This document shows, piece by piece, positions 1 to 8,429 of a DNA stretch of 64,000 nt. The notes beneath the pieces are model-generated. The model worked only from the letters and a program-made list of their open reading frames with translations. It did no database searches and had not been told where the DNA came from. The stretch comes from Chelativorans sp. ZYF759 (lineage in GTDB: Bacteria; Pseudomonadota; Alphaproteobacteria; Rhizobiales; Rhizobiaceae). Positions within the stretch are counted from its first letter, which is position 1. The number at the start of each line of letters is the position of its first letter. The stretch is from NCBI RefSeq assembly GCF_012911015.1, contig NZ_WVVV01000005.1, positions 255 through 64,254 on the forward strand, read 5' to 3'. The translations under genes were made by a program, and so were the position numbers.

Positions 1-84
1 CTGGGTGGTGGCGAGGTTCTTGTTGGTGGCGGTGAGGGTCTGCAGCGCAGTCATCGCGCTGGCGTTCGTATTGATGCTAGCCAT
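1..84 (-). CDS. Flagellin, N-terminal fragment (cut by window edge)
   Basis: Reading the minus strand from an ATG gives 28 codons, MASINTNASAMTALQTL followed by TATNKNLATTQ, the conserved N-terminal D0 segment of bacterial flagellin, the filament subunit secreted through the flagellar export gate. The rest of the gene lies beyond the window. A GGGGGAG ribosome-binding site stands 10 nt before the start. It sits just downstream of fliP on the same strand, where rhizobia carry flaA, but a 200-bp gap suggests its own promoter. Identification as flagellin is firm; which flagellin paralogue cannot be said. Confidence 0.9.
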   Translation of the reverse strand, partial: MASINTNASAMTALQTLTATNKNLATTQ

Positions 85-284
85 TTGGGAAAAACTCCCC
101 CGATACAAAACTCAAAAACAAACATACCGGGCTTCAACCGGCAAAGACGGAGCGGCTTCATGCCCATCGACCGCAATATCTGGTCGACCCGTCCTTATGG
201 CCGGACTATCGGGCGGGGAGTCCTCACAAAGGCATAAGGGAAGCGGTTAACAGGTTCTTCGATCGGGCGTTAAGATTAACGACT
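85..284 (-). promoter_or_regulatory. Leader/promoter region of flagellin gene with a short palindrome
   Basis: This 200-bp gap separates fliP from the flagellin gene, both on the minus strand, and is the likely place for the flagellin promoter and a long 5' leader. It contains the perfect dyad CGTTAA-GA-TTAACG at 268-281, directly after the fliP stop codon. No convincing sigma-70 or sigma-28 promoter could be assigned by eye. The dyad has no T-tract and a 2-nt centre, so it looks more like a binding site than a terminator; that reading is inference. Confidence 0.4.
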
Positions 285-1022
285 TCAGACGAAGGATCTC
301 ACCAGGCTGCCGACGAGCAGGTTCCAGCCGTCGATCAGCACGAAGAACAGCACCTTGAAGGGCAGCGAGACCACGGTCGGTGGCAGCATCATCATGCCCA
401 TCGACATGGTGATGGTGGCCACGATCAGGTCGATGACCAGGAAGGGCAGGACGATCAGGAAGCCGATCTCGAAACCGCGCCTGATCTCGGAGATCATGAA
501 GGCCGGGACGAGAATACGCAGATCCGGGTTCTCGATCGAGATGTCGGTGTCGCCGCGTTCGCGGGCGAGATCGACAAACAGGTCGAAATCGCGCTCGCGT
601 ACATTGTTGATCATGAAGTCGCGGAAGGGGGCCGCGATGCGCGTGACGGCCTCCTGCTCCGAGATCTCCTCGGAGATCAGCGGCTGGATGCCGTCATTCC
701 ATGCCCGGTCGAAGGTGGGCGACATGACGTAGAAGGTCATGAACAGGGACAGGCTGATGAGGATCATGTTCGCGGGCGTGGTCGGCAGGCCCAGGCCGGC
801 GCGCAGGATCGAGAAGACGATGATGAAGCGCGTGAAGCTCGTCACCATGATCAGGATGCCGGGCGCGATCGACAGGATCGTCAGCAGACCGAACATCTGG
901 ATGATGTAGCCGATCGTGCTGCCTTCGAGCCCGCCGGCGAGACCGCCGAGGTCGATCGTCTGCGCGGCGGCGAGGGCGGGCGTCAGCAGCAGGACGGCGA
1001 TGGTCGCGAGAAGCGTCTTCAT
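285..1022 (-). CDS. fliP: Flagellar type III export gate protein FliP
   Basis: FliP is an integral inner-membrane component of the flagellar export gate (FliP5-FliQ4-FliR1). The 245-residue product has the usual length, a cleavable signal peptide (MKTLLATIAVLLLTPALAAA), and the FliP family signature region around residues 45-110 (SIAPGILIMVTSFTRF, then LRAGLGLPTTPANMILI). The C-terminal membrane hairpin with MGMMMLPP is also present. It overlaps fliL by 4 bp (ATGA), indicating translational coupling at the end of the flg/fli operon. fliQ and fliR are not in this window. Confidence 0.97.
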   Translation of the reverse strand: MKTLLATIAVLLLTPALAAAQTIDLGGLAGGLEGSTIGYIIQMFGLLTILSIAPGILIMVTSFTRFIIVFSILRAGLGLPTTPANMILISLSLFMTFYVMSPTFDRAWNDGIQPLISEEISEQEAVTRIAAPFRDFMINNVRERDFDLFVDLARERGDTDISIENPDLRILVPAFMISEIRRGFEIGFLIVLPFLVIDLIVATITMSMGMMMLPPTVVSLPFKVLFFVLIDGWNLLVGSLVRSFV

Positions 1023-1504
1023 TCCACCAGCATCGTGCGGATGAGGACGTCGCGGACCACACCCTCGCTGCGGATGTCCGCGCGTTCGGCAAGGTCGGAC
1101 TTGAGATGCTGGAAGCCGCTGGCGCCCTGGATCTGCTGCACCTTGACGGTGCGCATGTAGGCGAGCAGGTCCTGGTGGATGAGTTCGGCCATGGCCAGAT
1201 CCGGCTCGCCCGAAAAGACGAGGCTGAGTTCAAGCCTGATCCACATGTCCACGGGCGTACCCATATTGGTGGTGATCGGGTCGATATGAACGATGCCGAC
1301 GCCGTTCGACATCTCGCCGGTGCGGGTTTCGGTCGCCCGCTCGGGGGTCACTTCCCCGCTGGCCTGGGTCTGGGGAACAGCGATCATCGAGGCGGCCACC
1401 CAGCCGGCGCCGATGGCGCCGGCCGTCAACGCGGCCAGCACGGCAAGCTGGACGACCAGCGAAGGACCGGCGGGCTTTTCGGCAGTTGCGTCTTTGGCGG
1501 CCAC
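1019..1504 (-). CDS. fliL: Flagellar basal body-associated protein FliL
   Basis: FliL is a single-pass inner-membrane protein with a periplasmic stomatin-like domain that surrounds the MotAB stator and supports torque. The 161-residue product has a short cytoplasmic head, one membrane segment near residues 15-40 and a periplasmic domain (VHIDPITTNMGTPVDMWIRL onward) ending in IRTMLVE. Length and layout match the family. It lies 11 bp after flgH and overlaps fliP, so it is expressed in the same transcript. Confidence 0.93.
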   Translation of the reverse strand: MAAKDATAEKPAGPSLVVQLAVLAALTAGAIGAGWVAASMIAVPQTQASGEVTPERATETRTGEMSNGVGIVHIDPITTNMGTPVDMWIRLELSLVFSGEPDLAMAELIHQDLLAYMRTVKVQQIQGASGFQHLKSDLAERADIRSEGVVRDVLIRTMLVE

Positions 1505-1515
1505 TTTGCTTGTCC

Positions 1516-2223
1516 CTAGAACGGCAGGACCGCGTCGAGGATCTGCTGGCCGTAGGGCGGCTGCTGAACCTCGGTCAGGCGTCCGCGACCTCCATAGGAG
1601 ATGCGTGCCTCGGCGATGCGGTCATACGCGATTGTGTTGGAGGCGCCGATGTCGGCCGGCCGGACGATGCCCTCGATGGTGAGGACACGAAGCTCGGCAT
1701 TGACGCGGACTTCCTGCGAGCCCCGGATAAGCAGGTTGCCGTTCGGCAGCACGTCCATCACGATGGCGGCCACCCGCAGGCGGATGTCTTCCGAGCGCTG
1801 GGTCTCGCCGCGGCCCGCACTCTGCGTGCCGCCGCCGATCTGCGCGGAACCTTCGCCGGCAGCCGATGCTCCGCCATCGAAGCTGAAGGACCCCGACAGG
1901 CCGATGTCGCGGCTGGAGTTGCGGCGGCGTTCGGACTGGTTGCGCAGCTGGGCGCGGTCGTTCATCAGGATGGTCACGGTGAGGATGTCGCCCGACTCCA
2001 GCGCGCGCGGGTCGGTGAACAGCCGGCTCTGCCGGTCGTTCCAGAGCGAGGAGCGCTCGGCCGCCGTGCGGGGTGCCTTCGAGATCGCATATTCGGGATA
2101 GGGAACGGCCGTGCCGGAATAGGGGACGACCGGCGACAGCGCCGGCTCACGCCCGATCTCGGCGGTGTTGACGCAACCGGCCAGCAGAAGGGCCGCGGCA
2201 GGTGAGAGAAGGACCGCTCTCAT
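1516..2223 (-). CDS. flgH: Flagellar L-ring lipoprotein FlgH
   Basis: FlgH forms the outer-membrane L ring, the bushing around the rod. The product (235 aa) starts with a lipoprotein signal, MRAVLLSPAAALLLAGC, with the lipobox LAGC and the lipidated cysteine at position 17. FlgH family blocks follow, including SLWNDRQSRLFTDPRALESGD and the conserved C-terminal stretch with VRPADI and YGGRGRL. It overlaps the stop of the upstream motE gene by 4 bp. Role and length agree with the family. Confidence 0.96.
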   Translation of the reverse strand: MRAVLLSPAAALLLAGCVNTAEIGREPALSPVVPYSGTAVPYPEYAISKAPRTAAERSSLWNDRQSRLFTDPRALESGDILTVTILMNDRAQLRNQSERRRNSSRDIGLSGSFSFDGGASAAGEGSAQIGGGTQSAGRGETQRSEDIRLRVAAIVMDVLPNGNLLIRGSQEVRVNAELRVLTIEGIVRPADIGASNTIAYDRIAEARISYGGRGRLTEVQQPPYGQQILDAVLPF

Positions 2224-2747
2224 GCCGGGTCCTCGGTGCGCGAGGCGCTGGCGATCATGGCCGTCAGCGTGGCGGCCACCTTGGCGTCCATCTCGTTGAG
2301 GATGACGCTGGCCTGGCGGGAATCGAGCTTCATGAGGATCGCTGCCGCGAGATCGACCCGCAGTTCGGCGAGCCGTTCGGCGGCCGCATCGGGGCGCATG
2401 CGACCGTAGATGTCGACGAGGCCGCCGCGCGCCTGATCAACGAATTCGTCGCGCCGCTTCAGCCAGGACTCGTATTCGGCCCGCTTTGCCTCCAGCGCCG
2501 CGATGCGGCTTTCGATGTCGGCCTGCAGCGTCTCGAGTTCCATGCGCTGCAGCGAATAGCGCCGGTCGCGCGCGGCGTCGGCGATGTTGGTGCAGAAGCG
2601 CCGCACATCGTCGCTGACCATGCCTTCGAGCTGTTCGGGGACGGCCTGCGTCGAGGCGGGCACCGGTGCAAGGAAGGCCAGCACGAGCGCGGTCGCGGCG
2701 GCGAGCATCAGGCGCTTGCGTTCGGGGGTTTGGGTGAAGGCCGACAT
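2220..2747 (-). CDS. motE: MotE, periplasmic chaperone of the motility protein MotC
   Basis: The open frame extends further upstream into flgI, but the start chosen (MSAFTQTPERKR, 175 aa) lies just after the flgI stop and is preceded by a purine-rich GGACGGGA. The product has a signal/membrane segment (LMLAAATALVLAFLAPVPAS), a charged coiled-coil stretch near residues 65-100 (METLQADIESRIAALEAK type) and a MgtE-N-like C-terminal part (LDSRQASVILNEMDAKVAA). This architecture and the place between flgI and flgH match MotE of Sinorhizobium meliloti, which folds and stabilises MotC. motC itself is not in the window. Confidence 0.85.
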   Translation of the reverse strand: MSAFTQTPERKRLMLAAATALVLAFLAPVPASTQAVPEQLEGMVSDDVRRFCTNIADAARDRRYSLQRMELETLQADIESRIAALEAKRAEYESWLKRRDEFVDQARGGLVDIYGRMRPDAAAERLAELRVDLAAAILMKLDSRQASVILNEMDAKVAATLTAMIASASRTEDPA

Positions 2748-2757
2748 TTGTCCCGTC

Positions 2758-3858
2758 CTATTGGAGCACGAGTTCGCCATGCAGGGCGCCCGCACTCTTG
2801 ATGCCCTGGAGGATTGCGATGATGCCGTCGGGCTTGACGCCGAGGCTGTTGAGACCGGAGACGAGCGATTCGAGCGTGGACCCGTCGAGGATGCCCACGC
2901 GTCCGTCCTCCTCGTTGATCTCGATCTGGGTGAAGGGCTCGATGGCGGTCTCGCCGAAACTGAACGGCTCGGGCTGGACCACCTGCGGCATCTCGGTGAT
3001 GCGCACGGTGAGGTTGCCATGGCTGACCGCGACGCGGGCGATGCGGACGTCCTGCCCGATCACGATGGTGCCGGTCCGCTCGTCGACCACGACGCGCGCC
3101 GGCGCATCCGATTCAACGACCAGGTTTTCCAGTTCCGCCCAGAAGCGTGCCGTGGACACGTTTTCGGGGCGGCGCAGATGAACCGTGCGCGAATCCTGCT
3201 CGCTGGCCACCTTGCGGCCGAAACGGCTTTGCGAATAGGCATTGATGGCATCGGTGATGCGTACGGCGGTCGAGAAATCGGGATTGCGCAATTGCAGCGA
3301 CAGCACGCTTTCGCTGGAAAATGCAGCCGGGATCTCGCGCTCCACGATGGCGCCGTTGGCGACGCGGCCATTGGTGGGCACGCCCCGCGTGACGGTTTCC
3401 GCCTGGCCCTGTGCGTCGAAGCCCGACACGGACACCTGGCCCTGTGCCACCGCATAGATATCGCCGTCGGCGGCGCGCAGCGGGGTCATGACGAGGGTGC
3501 CGCCACGCAACGAGTTGGCGTCGCCCATGGCGGAGACCGTGACGTCGATGCGGTCGCCCGAGCGCACGAAAGGCGGCAGGTTAGCGGTCACGATGACAGC
3601 CGCCACGTTGCGCGAACGCGCCTGCGTGCCTTGCGTCGCGATGCCGAGATTCTCCAGCATGGCGTGCATGGACTGTTCCGTGAACGGCGCATTGCGCGGG
3701 TTGTCACCGGTGCCCTGGAGGCCGATGACGAGACCGTATCCGACAAGCTGGTTGTCGCGCGCGTTCTGAAGCATCGCGACATCCTTGATGCGCGATCCCC
3801 CCTGGGCGGCGGTGGCGGCGAGAATGACCGCGAGAATGGCGAGGACGATACGGGTCAT
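2758..3858 (-). CDS. flgI: Flagellar P-ring protein FlgI
   Basis: FlgI builds the periplasmic P ring in the peptidoglycan layer. The start is the ATG overlapping the flgA stop (ATGA), giving 366 residues, the typical size; the frame is open further upstream but that part runs inside flgA. A Sec signal (MTRIVLAILAVILAATAAQG) is followed by SRIKDVAMLQNARDNQLVGY and GLVIGLQGTGDN, the family hallmark, and the protein ends with the conserved ILQGIKSAGALHGELVLQ. Coupled translation with flgA fits because FlgA is the FlgI chaperone. Confidence 0.97.
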   Translation of the reverse strand: MTRIVLAILAVILAATAAQGGSRIKDVAMLQNARDNQLVGYGLVIGLQGTGDNPRNAPFTEQSMHAMLENLGIATQGTQARSRNVAAVIVTANLPPFVRSGDRIDVTVSAMGDANSLRGGTLVMTPLRAADGDIYAVAQGQVSVSGFDAQGQAETVTRGVPTNGRVANGAIVEREIPAAFSSESVLSLQLRNPDFSTAVRITDAINAYSQSRFGRKVASEQDSRTVHLRRPENVSTARFWAELENLVVESDAPARVVVDERTGTIVIGQDVRIARVAVSHGNLTVRITEMPQVVQPEPFSFGETAIEPFTQIEINEEDGRVGILDGSTLESLVSGLNSLGVKPDGIIAILQGIKSAGALHGELVLQ

Positions 3859-4331
3859 GTGGCTCCCACGCGGATCGTTCCGTCCGCCATGACAATGCCG
3901 TTCAAGACGATGCCGCTGTCCATGTTGCGGACCCGGATGAGGTCGCCGGCGGCACCCGATTGCAGCGGCACGCCGACGACGGAAATGGTCAGGGATCCGC
4001 TGACGAAGATGACGCGTGCCGGGGCGCCGGTCTCGACGAGATAGGGCTGCCGCACGGCCGTGGTGTACATCATGCGGCCCGGCAGGAGGGTGCTGCGGGC
4101 GATCTGGCCCACGGCTTCTTCCGGCGTCATCACGAAGGCGCCGGGATTGGGCAGTTGCCGGCGCAGCGGGACGACGTCGAGCGCTTCGCGCGGGATTGCC
4201 TGGCCCGGGTAGATCATCCGGTTGGGAACCACGACGGTCGGCGACTGTCCATCGAATGCTTCGGCGGCGAGAGGCGCCGCCACGGCAAGGGCGGTGCAAA
4301 CCGACAGAAAGATCCTTGCCAGGCGGTTCAT
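3855..4331 (-). CDS. flgA: Flagellar P-ring assembly chaperone FlgA
   Basis: FlgA is the periplasmic chaperone that helps FlgI assemble around the rod. The 158-residue product has a Sec signal (MNRLARIFLSVCTALAVAAP), an N-terminal part with PNRMIYPGQAIPREALDVV and a C-terminal SAF-like domain with VGVPLQSGAAGDLIRVRN and IVMADGTIRV. It is at the short end for FlgA, as is common in rhizobia, which lack the N-terminal extra domain of enterobacterial FlgA. It starts 3 bp after the flgG stop. Confidence 0.93.
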   Translation of the reverse strand: MNRLARIFLSVCTALAVAAPLAAEAFDGQSPTVVVPNRMIYPGQAIPREALDVVPLRRQLPNPGAFVMTPEEAVGQIARSTLLPGRMMYTTAVRQPYLVETGAPARVIFVSGSLTISVVGVPLQSGAAGDLIRVRNMDSGIVLNGIVMADGTIRVGAT

Positions 4332-4334
4332 GGT

Positions 4335-5123
4335 CTATCTCATGCCCTGGGAAACGACGGAGGCCATCTGGTCGGCGGCCTGGATCACCTTGGAGTTCAT
4401 CTCATAGGCACGCTGGGCGGAGATGAGGTCGGTGATCTCCTTGACCGGATCGACGTTGGAAGCCTCCAGATATCCCTGCTCGATGGCGGCGAAGCCCGGA
4501 TCGCCCGGTACGCCGATATTGGCCGCGCCGGAGGCCGGCGTTTCCTGGAAGAGGTTGTCGCCAATCGGCATCAGGCCCGCATCGTTGGCGAAGACGGCGA
4601 CGGTCAGCTGGCCGAGTTCGACGGGTTCGACCTGGTTGGGCACCCGGGCAAAGACCTGGCCGGACTTGTTCACGATGACTTCCAGCGCATCCTCCGGCAC
4701 CACGATGGCCGGGTTCACCTGCAATCCGTGAACGGTGACGAGCTCGCCCTGCGCGTTGGTGTTGAAGGAACCGGCCCGCGTGTAGAAGGGCTCGCCGTCG
4801 ATGCCGTTGATCTGGAACCAGCCATTGCCGAGAAGGGCCATGTCCAGCGCGTTGCCTGTCGCCGTCAGCGCGCCCTGGGTGTGGACGTTGCGGATCGCAG
4901 CCAGCTTGACACCGAGGCCGAACTTGACGCCTTCGGGAATGACGGCCTGGTTGCCCTGGTTGGGCACGCCCTGCATCTTGTCGACCTGATAGAGCAGGTC
5001 GGTGAACTCGGCACGCGCCCGCTTGAAACCGGTCGTGTTGATGTTGGCGATGTTGTTGGCGATGACCTCGAGGTTCGATTGCTGGGCGTTCATGCCCGTC
5101 GCCGCGATTGCAAGTGCTTTCAT
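4335..5123 (-). CDS. flgG: Flagellar distal rod protein FlgG
   Basis: FlgG forms the distal rod that crosses the P and L rings. The product (262 aa, family length) begins [20 protein letters not shown] then [20 protein letters not shown], the canonical rod-protein N-terminus, and ends with [17 protein letters not shown], the matching C-terminal helix. The middle carries GNGWFQI and ANPDG-like family blocks. It lies between fliE and flgA in the minus-strand rod/ring operon. Confidence 0.98.
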   Translation of the reverse strand: MKALAIAATGMNAQQSNLEVIANNIANINTTGFKRARAEFTDLLYQVDKMQGVPNQGNQAVIPEGVKFGLGVKLAAIRNVHTQGALTATGNALDMALLGNGWFQINGIDGEPFYTRAGSFNTNAQGELVTVHGLQVNPAIVVPEDALEVIVNKSGQVFARVPNQVEPVELGQLTVAVFANDAGLMPIGDNLFQETPASGAANIGVPGDPGFAAIEQGYLEASNVDPVKEITDLISAQRAYEMNSKVIQAADQMASVVSQGMR

Positions 5124-5136
5124 CTTATTCTGCTCC

Positions 5137-5448
5137 TCAGATCTGCATACGGCTGACTTCGAGATAGGCCTGGATGACCTTGTCGCGGATGGCGATCGCG
5201 GCCTGGAGCGACTGTTCGGCGCTCATCACCGCATCCACCACTTCGCGGGTCTCCGCCTCTCCCCGGATCGCGGCGATCGACATCGTTTCCGCCTGCTCGA
5301 GGCGGCCGACCGTGCTCGCCAGCCTGGTCTGCAGCTCTTCCGCGAAGCTGGGCGCGCCAGCGGCGGTTGCGGCTGGTGGCTGTGCGGGCGCCAGTTCGTT
5401 CGCGAAATTCTGCGTGCCGATCCGCGAGACGGCGAAAAGTCCCTGCAT
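5137..5448 (-). CDS. fliE: Flagellar hook-basal body protein FliE
   Basis: FliE joins the MS ring and export gate to the proximal rod. The small product (103 aa) is mostly helical, with the family's conserved C-terminal region [23 protein letters not shown]. It ends 13 bp before flgG and begins 2 bp after flgC, so translation is nearly continuous. The length fits FliE (100-110 aa). Confidence 0.95.
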   Translation of the reverse strand: MQGLFAVSRIGTQNFANELAPAQPPAATAAGAPSFAEELQTRLASTVGRLEQAETMSIAAIRGEAETREVVDAVMSAEQSLQAAIAIRDKVIQAYLEVSRMQI

Positions 5449-5450
5449 GC

Positions 5451-5867
5451 TTACTGGCTCCTCATCAAATCGATGGTCATGGAAATGAGTTCGCGCGCCT
5501 GCTTGATCACCTGAACGTTGGCCTCGTAGCTGCGGTTGGTCTCGCGCATGTCGGCCATTTCGATCAGCACGTTGACGTTCGGCAGCTTCACGTAGCCATC
5601 GGCGTCGGCGGCCTCGTGTCCGGGCTGGAATTCAAGCGTGAAGGGCGCATTGTCGCGCGAGATCGAGTTGATCTCGACCGTATGGCCGCCGCTGACGCGG
5701 TCGAGTTCCGCAGCGAAGGTGATCGTCTTGCGCTGATAGGGGTCGGCTCCCGGGAAGTTGCCGGTGGACTGGGCGTTGGCCAGGTTCTCCGAGACGATGC
5801 GCAACCGCTCGGACTGCGCGCCGAGCCCACTGGAGGCGACCTTCAAGGCTGTGTGTAGCGGATCCAT
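5451..5867 (-). CDS. flgC: Flagellar proximal rod protein FlgC
   Basis: FlgC is a proximal rod subunit. The 138-residue product starts [20 protein letters not shown] then [16 protein letters not shown], the FlgC form of the rod N-terminus, and contains [20 protein letters not shown], the conserved C-terminal assembly helix region. Family length and order (flgB-flgC-fliE) are standard. A 7-bp gap separates it from flgB. Confidence 0.97.
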   Translation of the reverse strand: MDPLHTALKVASSGLGAQSERLRIVSENLANAQSTGNFPGADPYQRKTITFAAELDRVSGGHTVEINSISRDNAPFTLEFQPGHEAADADGYVKLPNVNVLIEMADMRETNRSYEANVQVIKQARELISMTIDLMRSQ

Positions 5868-5874
5868 GTCCGGT

Positions 5875-6258
5875 TCAGCTCCGTGCTGCCATGAGAATCA
5901 TGCGATGAAATGCCTTCACGATCGAGGTGTTGAGCTGGAAGCTGGAACCGATCTGTCCGGCCTTCAGCATCTCGTCCTCAAGCACGACCGTGTTGTCCGA
6001 AGGCAGCTTGGCGGCGCCATTGTCGGCGACCTCCCGTACCGCGAACTGGTCCTTGGTGGACCCGAGCGAGATGTGCGTCGGGTGGGTGGTGGCCATGGCC
6101 ACGCGGCTCTTGTCGAGCACCTGCTCGAATGGCTCGACGTCGCCTGCGCGAAAGCCGGGCGTGTTGACATTGGCGACGTTGCTGGCAACCGTCGATTGAC
6201 GCACGGACAACCAGCGCGCCTGCTGTGATGCGAGGTCGAACAGATTGACTGGGTTCAT
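5875..6258 (-). CDS. flgB: Flagellar proximal rod protein FlgB
   Basis: FlgB is the first rod subunit above FliE. The 127-residue product has the rod-type N-terminus ([20 protein letters not shown], with [13 protein letters not shown]) and a C-terminal helix ([20 protein letters not shown]). A GAAACCGG sequence precedes the ATG. There is a 76-bp gap to the upstream unknown gene, so a secondary promoter here is possible but nothing definite is visible. Confidence 0.96.
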   Translation of the reverse strand: MNPVNLFDLASQQARWLSVRQSTVASNVANVNTPGFRAGDVEPFEQVLDKSRVAMATTHPTHISLGSTKDQFAVREVADNGAAKLPSDNTVVLEDEMLKAGQIGSSFQLNTSIVKAFHRMILMAARS

Positions 6259-6334
6259 GCCGGTTTCCTTGCCCCTTTGGCAGAATTCGAGGCAAGCTAG
6301 CGTTCCAGTCTTGCGTCAGCCTTGCGGTCCTGCC

Positions 6335-6946
6335 TCACCGCGCCTCTTCGATGATGCGATCGAAGGTGGTCACGATGACCCATCGCCCGTCGCGCTGCTC
6401 GATGGCGGCGACGCGCGAGCTGTCGGGAAGGATGGAACCCGGCTGAACCACCCAGATGCCATCCCCGTCCTCGATCATCGCGCGGCCATTGGCGACGTGG
6501 ATGAGGTGGTACTCGACCGTGTCGGGCGGAAATGGCTGGTCCACGATTTCCACGGCCTCCGTCGCTTCTTCGGGAGCCGGAACTGTGGCGGTCGCCAGCA
6601 GGTCGAGCTCCATGACGGGGATGTCGCGCGTGTTCATGGGTTGTCCGATCCGCAACGGTTGCGGGGACAGCGATCCCGGCGCGCGGTTCGACGGATTGCC
6701 CTCGAACTTCATGGCGCGCACGCCGAACTGCTCCTGATTGTAGAAAATGTACCAGGGGAAGATCGCACAGACGAGGGCGAGGCCCACGCCCAGCGCCGCC
6801 ATGACGGCATCGCTCCTGCTGAACTTCCCCCGACGGGTCAGGATGGCCGGCCGCTCGGATTTCGCGATCTGCGCGACCAGCATCTCGCGGTCCTGCGTGG
6901 CGTCGCCGGATGTCCTACGCAGCGGGTTGCTGAAGTTGATCGCCAT
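6335..6946 (-). CDS. Flagellar-locus membrane protein of unknown function (between fliI and flgB)
   Basis: I do not recognise a named domain. The 203-residue product has a polar N-terminal tail (MAINFSNPLRRTSGDATQDR), one hydrophobic segment around residues 45-68 (DAVMAALGVGLALVCAIFPW) and a periplasmic part with an acidic, proline-rich linker followed by a compact C-terminal stretch, ANGRAMIEDGDGIWVVQPGS. Rhizobial flagellar clusters carry an unnamed gene at exactly this place. Its start overlaps the end of fliI by 32 bp, which ties its translation to the export ATPase gene. A role in basal-body assembly or motility is inferred from position only. Confidence 0.8.
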   Translation of the reverse strand: MAINFSNPLRRTSGDATQDREMLVAQIAKSERPAILTRRGKFSRSDAVMAALGVGLALVCAIFPWYIFYNQEQFGVRAMKFEGNPSNRAPGSLSPQPLRIGQPMNTRDIPVMELDLLATATVPAPEEATEAVEIVDQPFPPDTVEYHLIHVANGRAMIEDGDGIWVVQPGSILPDSSRVAAIEQRDGRWVIVTTFDRIIEEAR

Positions 6947-8429
6947 TGGTGTTGAGTTCCTTGCCTTTTAGAAAGCGGGCGAGATCCGCGAAGGGATCGA
7001 GGGACGGTTTTTCCGTCGGCGATTGGCCCATGGCCGCGTAGATGACGGGCACCTGCCGCACGGCGATGTCCAGCTCCGGATCGGCACCCGGCTGGTAGGC
7101 ACCGAGCAGGCGGATGTCGCGGGTGTCCTCGTAGCGCGAGATCATGGCCCTGAGCCTGCCGACGAGCACGCGCTGGTCGTCGGACCATGCCTTGGGCGCC
7201 AGGCGAGAGACCGAAGCGAGCGGATCGACGGGCGGATAGCGACCCTGTTCGGCGATCGAACGCGACAAGACGATGTGACCGTCGAGAATGCCGCGCGTGG
7301 AATCGGCGACGGGGTCGTTGTGGTCGTCGCCGTCCACCAGCACGGACAGGATGGCGGTGATCGAGCCCGAACCCTCGGTGCCCGGCCCGGCGCGCTCCAG
7401 CAGCTTGGGCAGATCCGTGAAGACGGAGGCGGGGTAGCCGCGGGCCACCGGCGGCTCGCCGGTCGCGGTCGCCACTTCGCGCAGCGCATGGGCAAAGCGG
7501 GTGATCGAATCGAGAAGAAGGAGCACGCGCTGCCCCTGCTCGCGGAAATGCTCCGCCACGCGCATGGCCGTGTCGGGCGCGCGCCGACGCATCATGGCGC
7601 TCTCGTCGCTGGTGGCCACGACGGCCACCGTTTTCTTCATGCCTTCAGGGCCGATCGTGTCTTCCAGGAATTCGCGCACTTCGCGCCCGCGCTCGCCGAT
7701 CAGCGCCACGACGACCGTGTCGAAGGCATCGGCACGCGCCAGCATGGCGAGCAGGGTCGATTTGCCGACGCCCGAACCCGCGAAAATGCCGAGACGCTGG
7801 CCGAAACAGATGGGGGTGAAAATGTCGATGACCCGCACGCCGGTCCCGAAGCCCGAATCCACGCGCTGTCTCTCCATCGCGGCAGGCGGGTGGCCGGGAG
7901 CGGCACCGAGCCCCTGCCGCAAAGGCGGGCCGCCATCGATCGGCCGGCCCAGGGCGTCCACGGCGCGGCCGCGCCAGCTTTCGTCGGCGGCAACGGCGAA
8001 CTGACCGCGCAGGAAGACCGGCTCGCCGATGCCGGCCTGCACCGAGCGGTCGAACGGCGCGACCAGCGCGGTTCCCTGGCTGATCTGGACGATCTCGCCG
8101 AGCCGCGGCTGGCCCGACCGTCCGATTGCCACGATGTCGCCAAGGCGGGCCTGATGGGAGATGCCGCGCACCGCGAGATGCGAGGCGCTGACCTCCTCGA
8201 TGCGGCCGCCCATCCTGACCGCGCCGCGTTCGCCGGAAAAGCGCTTGTAGATGGTCTCCAGCGCTTCCAGGGCGGTGGTCCGGCGCGGCGGAAGGGTCAC
8301 GGGCTCGGCCGCACTGGACACGATGGCCAAGGCGTCGTCGGCCGGCGGTCCGGCGGGATCCGGTTCGGGGGCGGAAACCGGGGGGTCCACGACATCGCCC
8401 GGCATCTCGGTCGTCATCGCCGTGCTCAC
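6915..8429 (-). CDS. fliI: Flagellar type III export ATPase FliI
   Basis: FliI is the hexameric ATPase that energises and prepares flagellar export substrates. In the 504-residue product the Walker A box AGSGVGKST lies near residues 218-225, Walker B LLLLD near 303-307, and the F1/T3S ATPase signature (PPVDPLASVSRL) near 399-410. It is longer than usual (about 440-460) because of a roughly 45-residue proline- and acid-rich N-terminal extension; an in-frame ATG at codon 5 changes little. It starts by a 4-bp overlap with the flgF stop. The stator FliH is not recognisable nearby. Confidence 0.97.
   Translation of the reverse strand: MSTAMTTEMPGDVVDPPVSAPEPDPAGPPADDALAIVSSAAEPVTLPPRRTTALEALETIYKRFSGERGAVRMGGRIEEVSASHLAVRGISHQARLGDIVAIGRSGQPRLGEIVQISQGTALVAPFDRSVQAGIGEPVFLRGQFAVAADESWRGRAVDALGRPIDGGPPLRQGLGAAPGHPPAAMERQRVDSGFGTGVRVIDIFTPICFGQRLGIFAGSGVGKSTLLAMLARADAFDTVVVALIGERGREVREFLEDTIGPEGMKKTVAVVATSDESAMMRRRAPDTAMRVAEHFREQGQRVLLLLDSITRFAHALREVATATGEPPVARGYPASVFTDLPKLLERAGPGTEGSGSITAILSVLVDGDDHNDPVADSTRGILDGHIVLSRSIAEQGRYPPVDPLASVSRLAPKAWSDDQRVLVGRLRAMISRYEDTRDIRLLGAYQPGADPELDIAVRQVPVIYAAMGQSPTEKPSLDPFADLARFLKGKELNTNGDQLQQPAA

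Noticed and set aside
2584-4044. A 486-codon open frame on the plus strand opposite flgI and motE
   Set aside because: Composition is His/Arg/Asp-rich without known motifs, while the minus-strand genes are certain.
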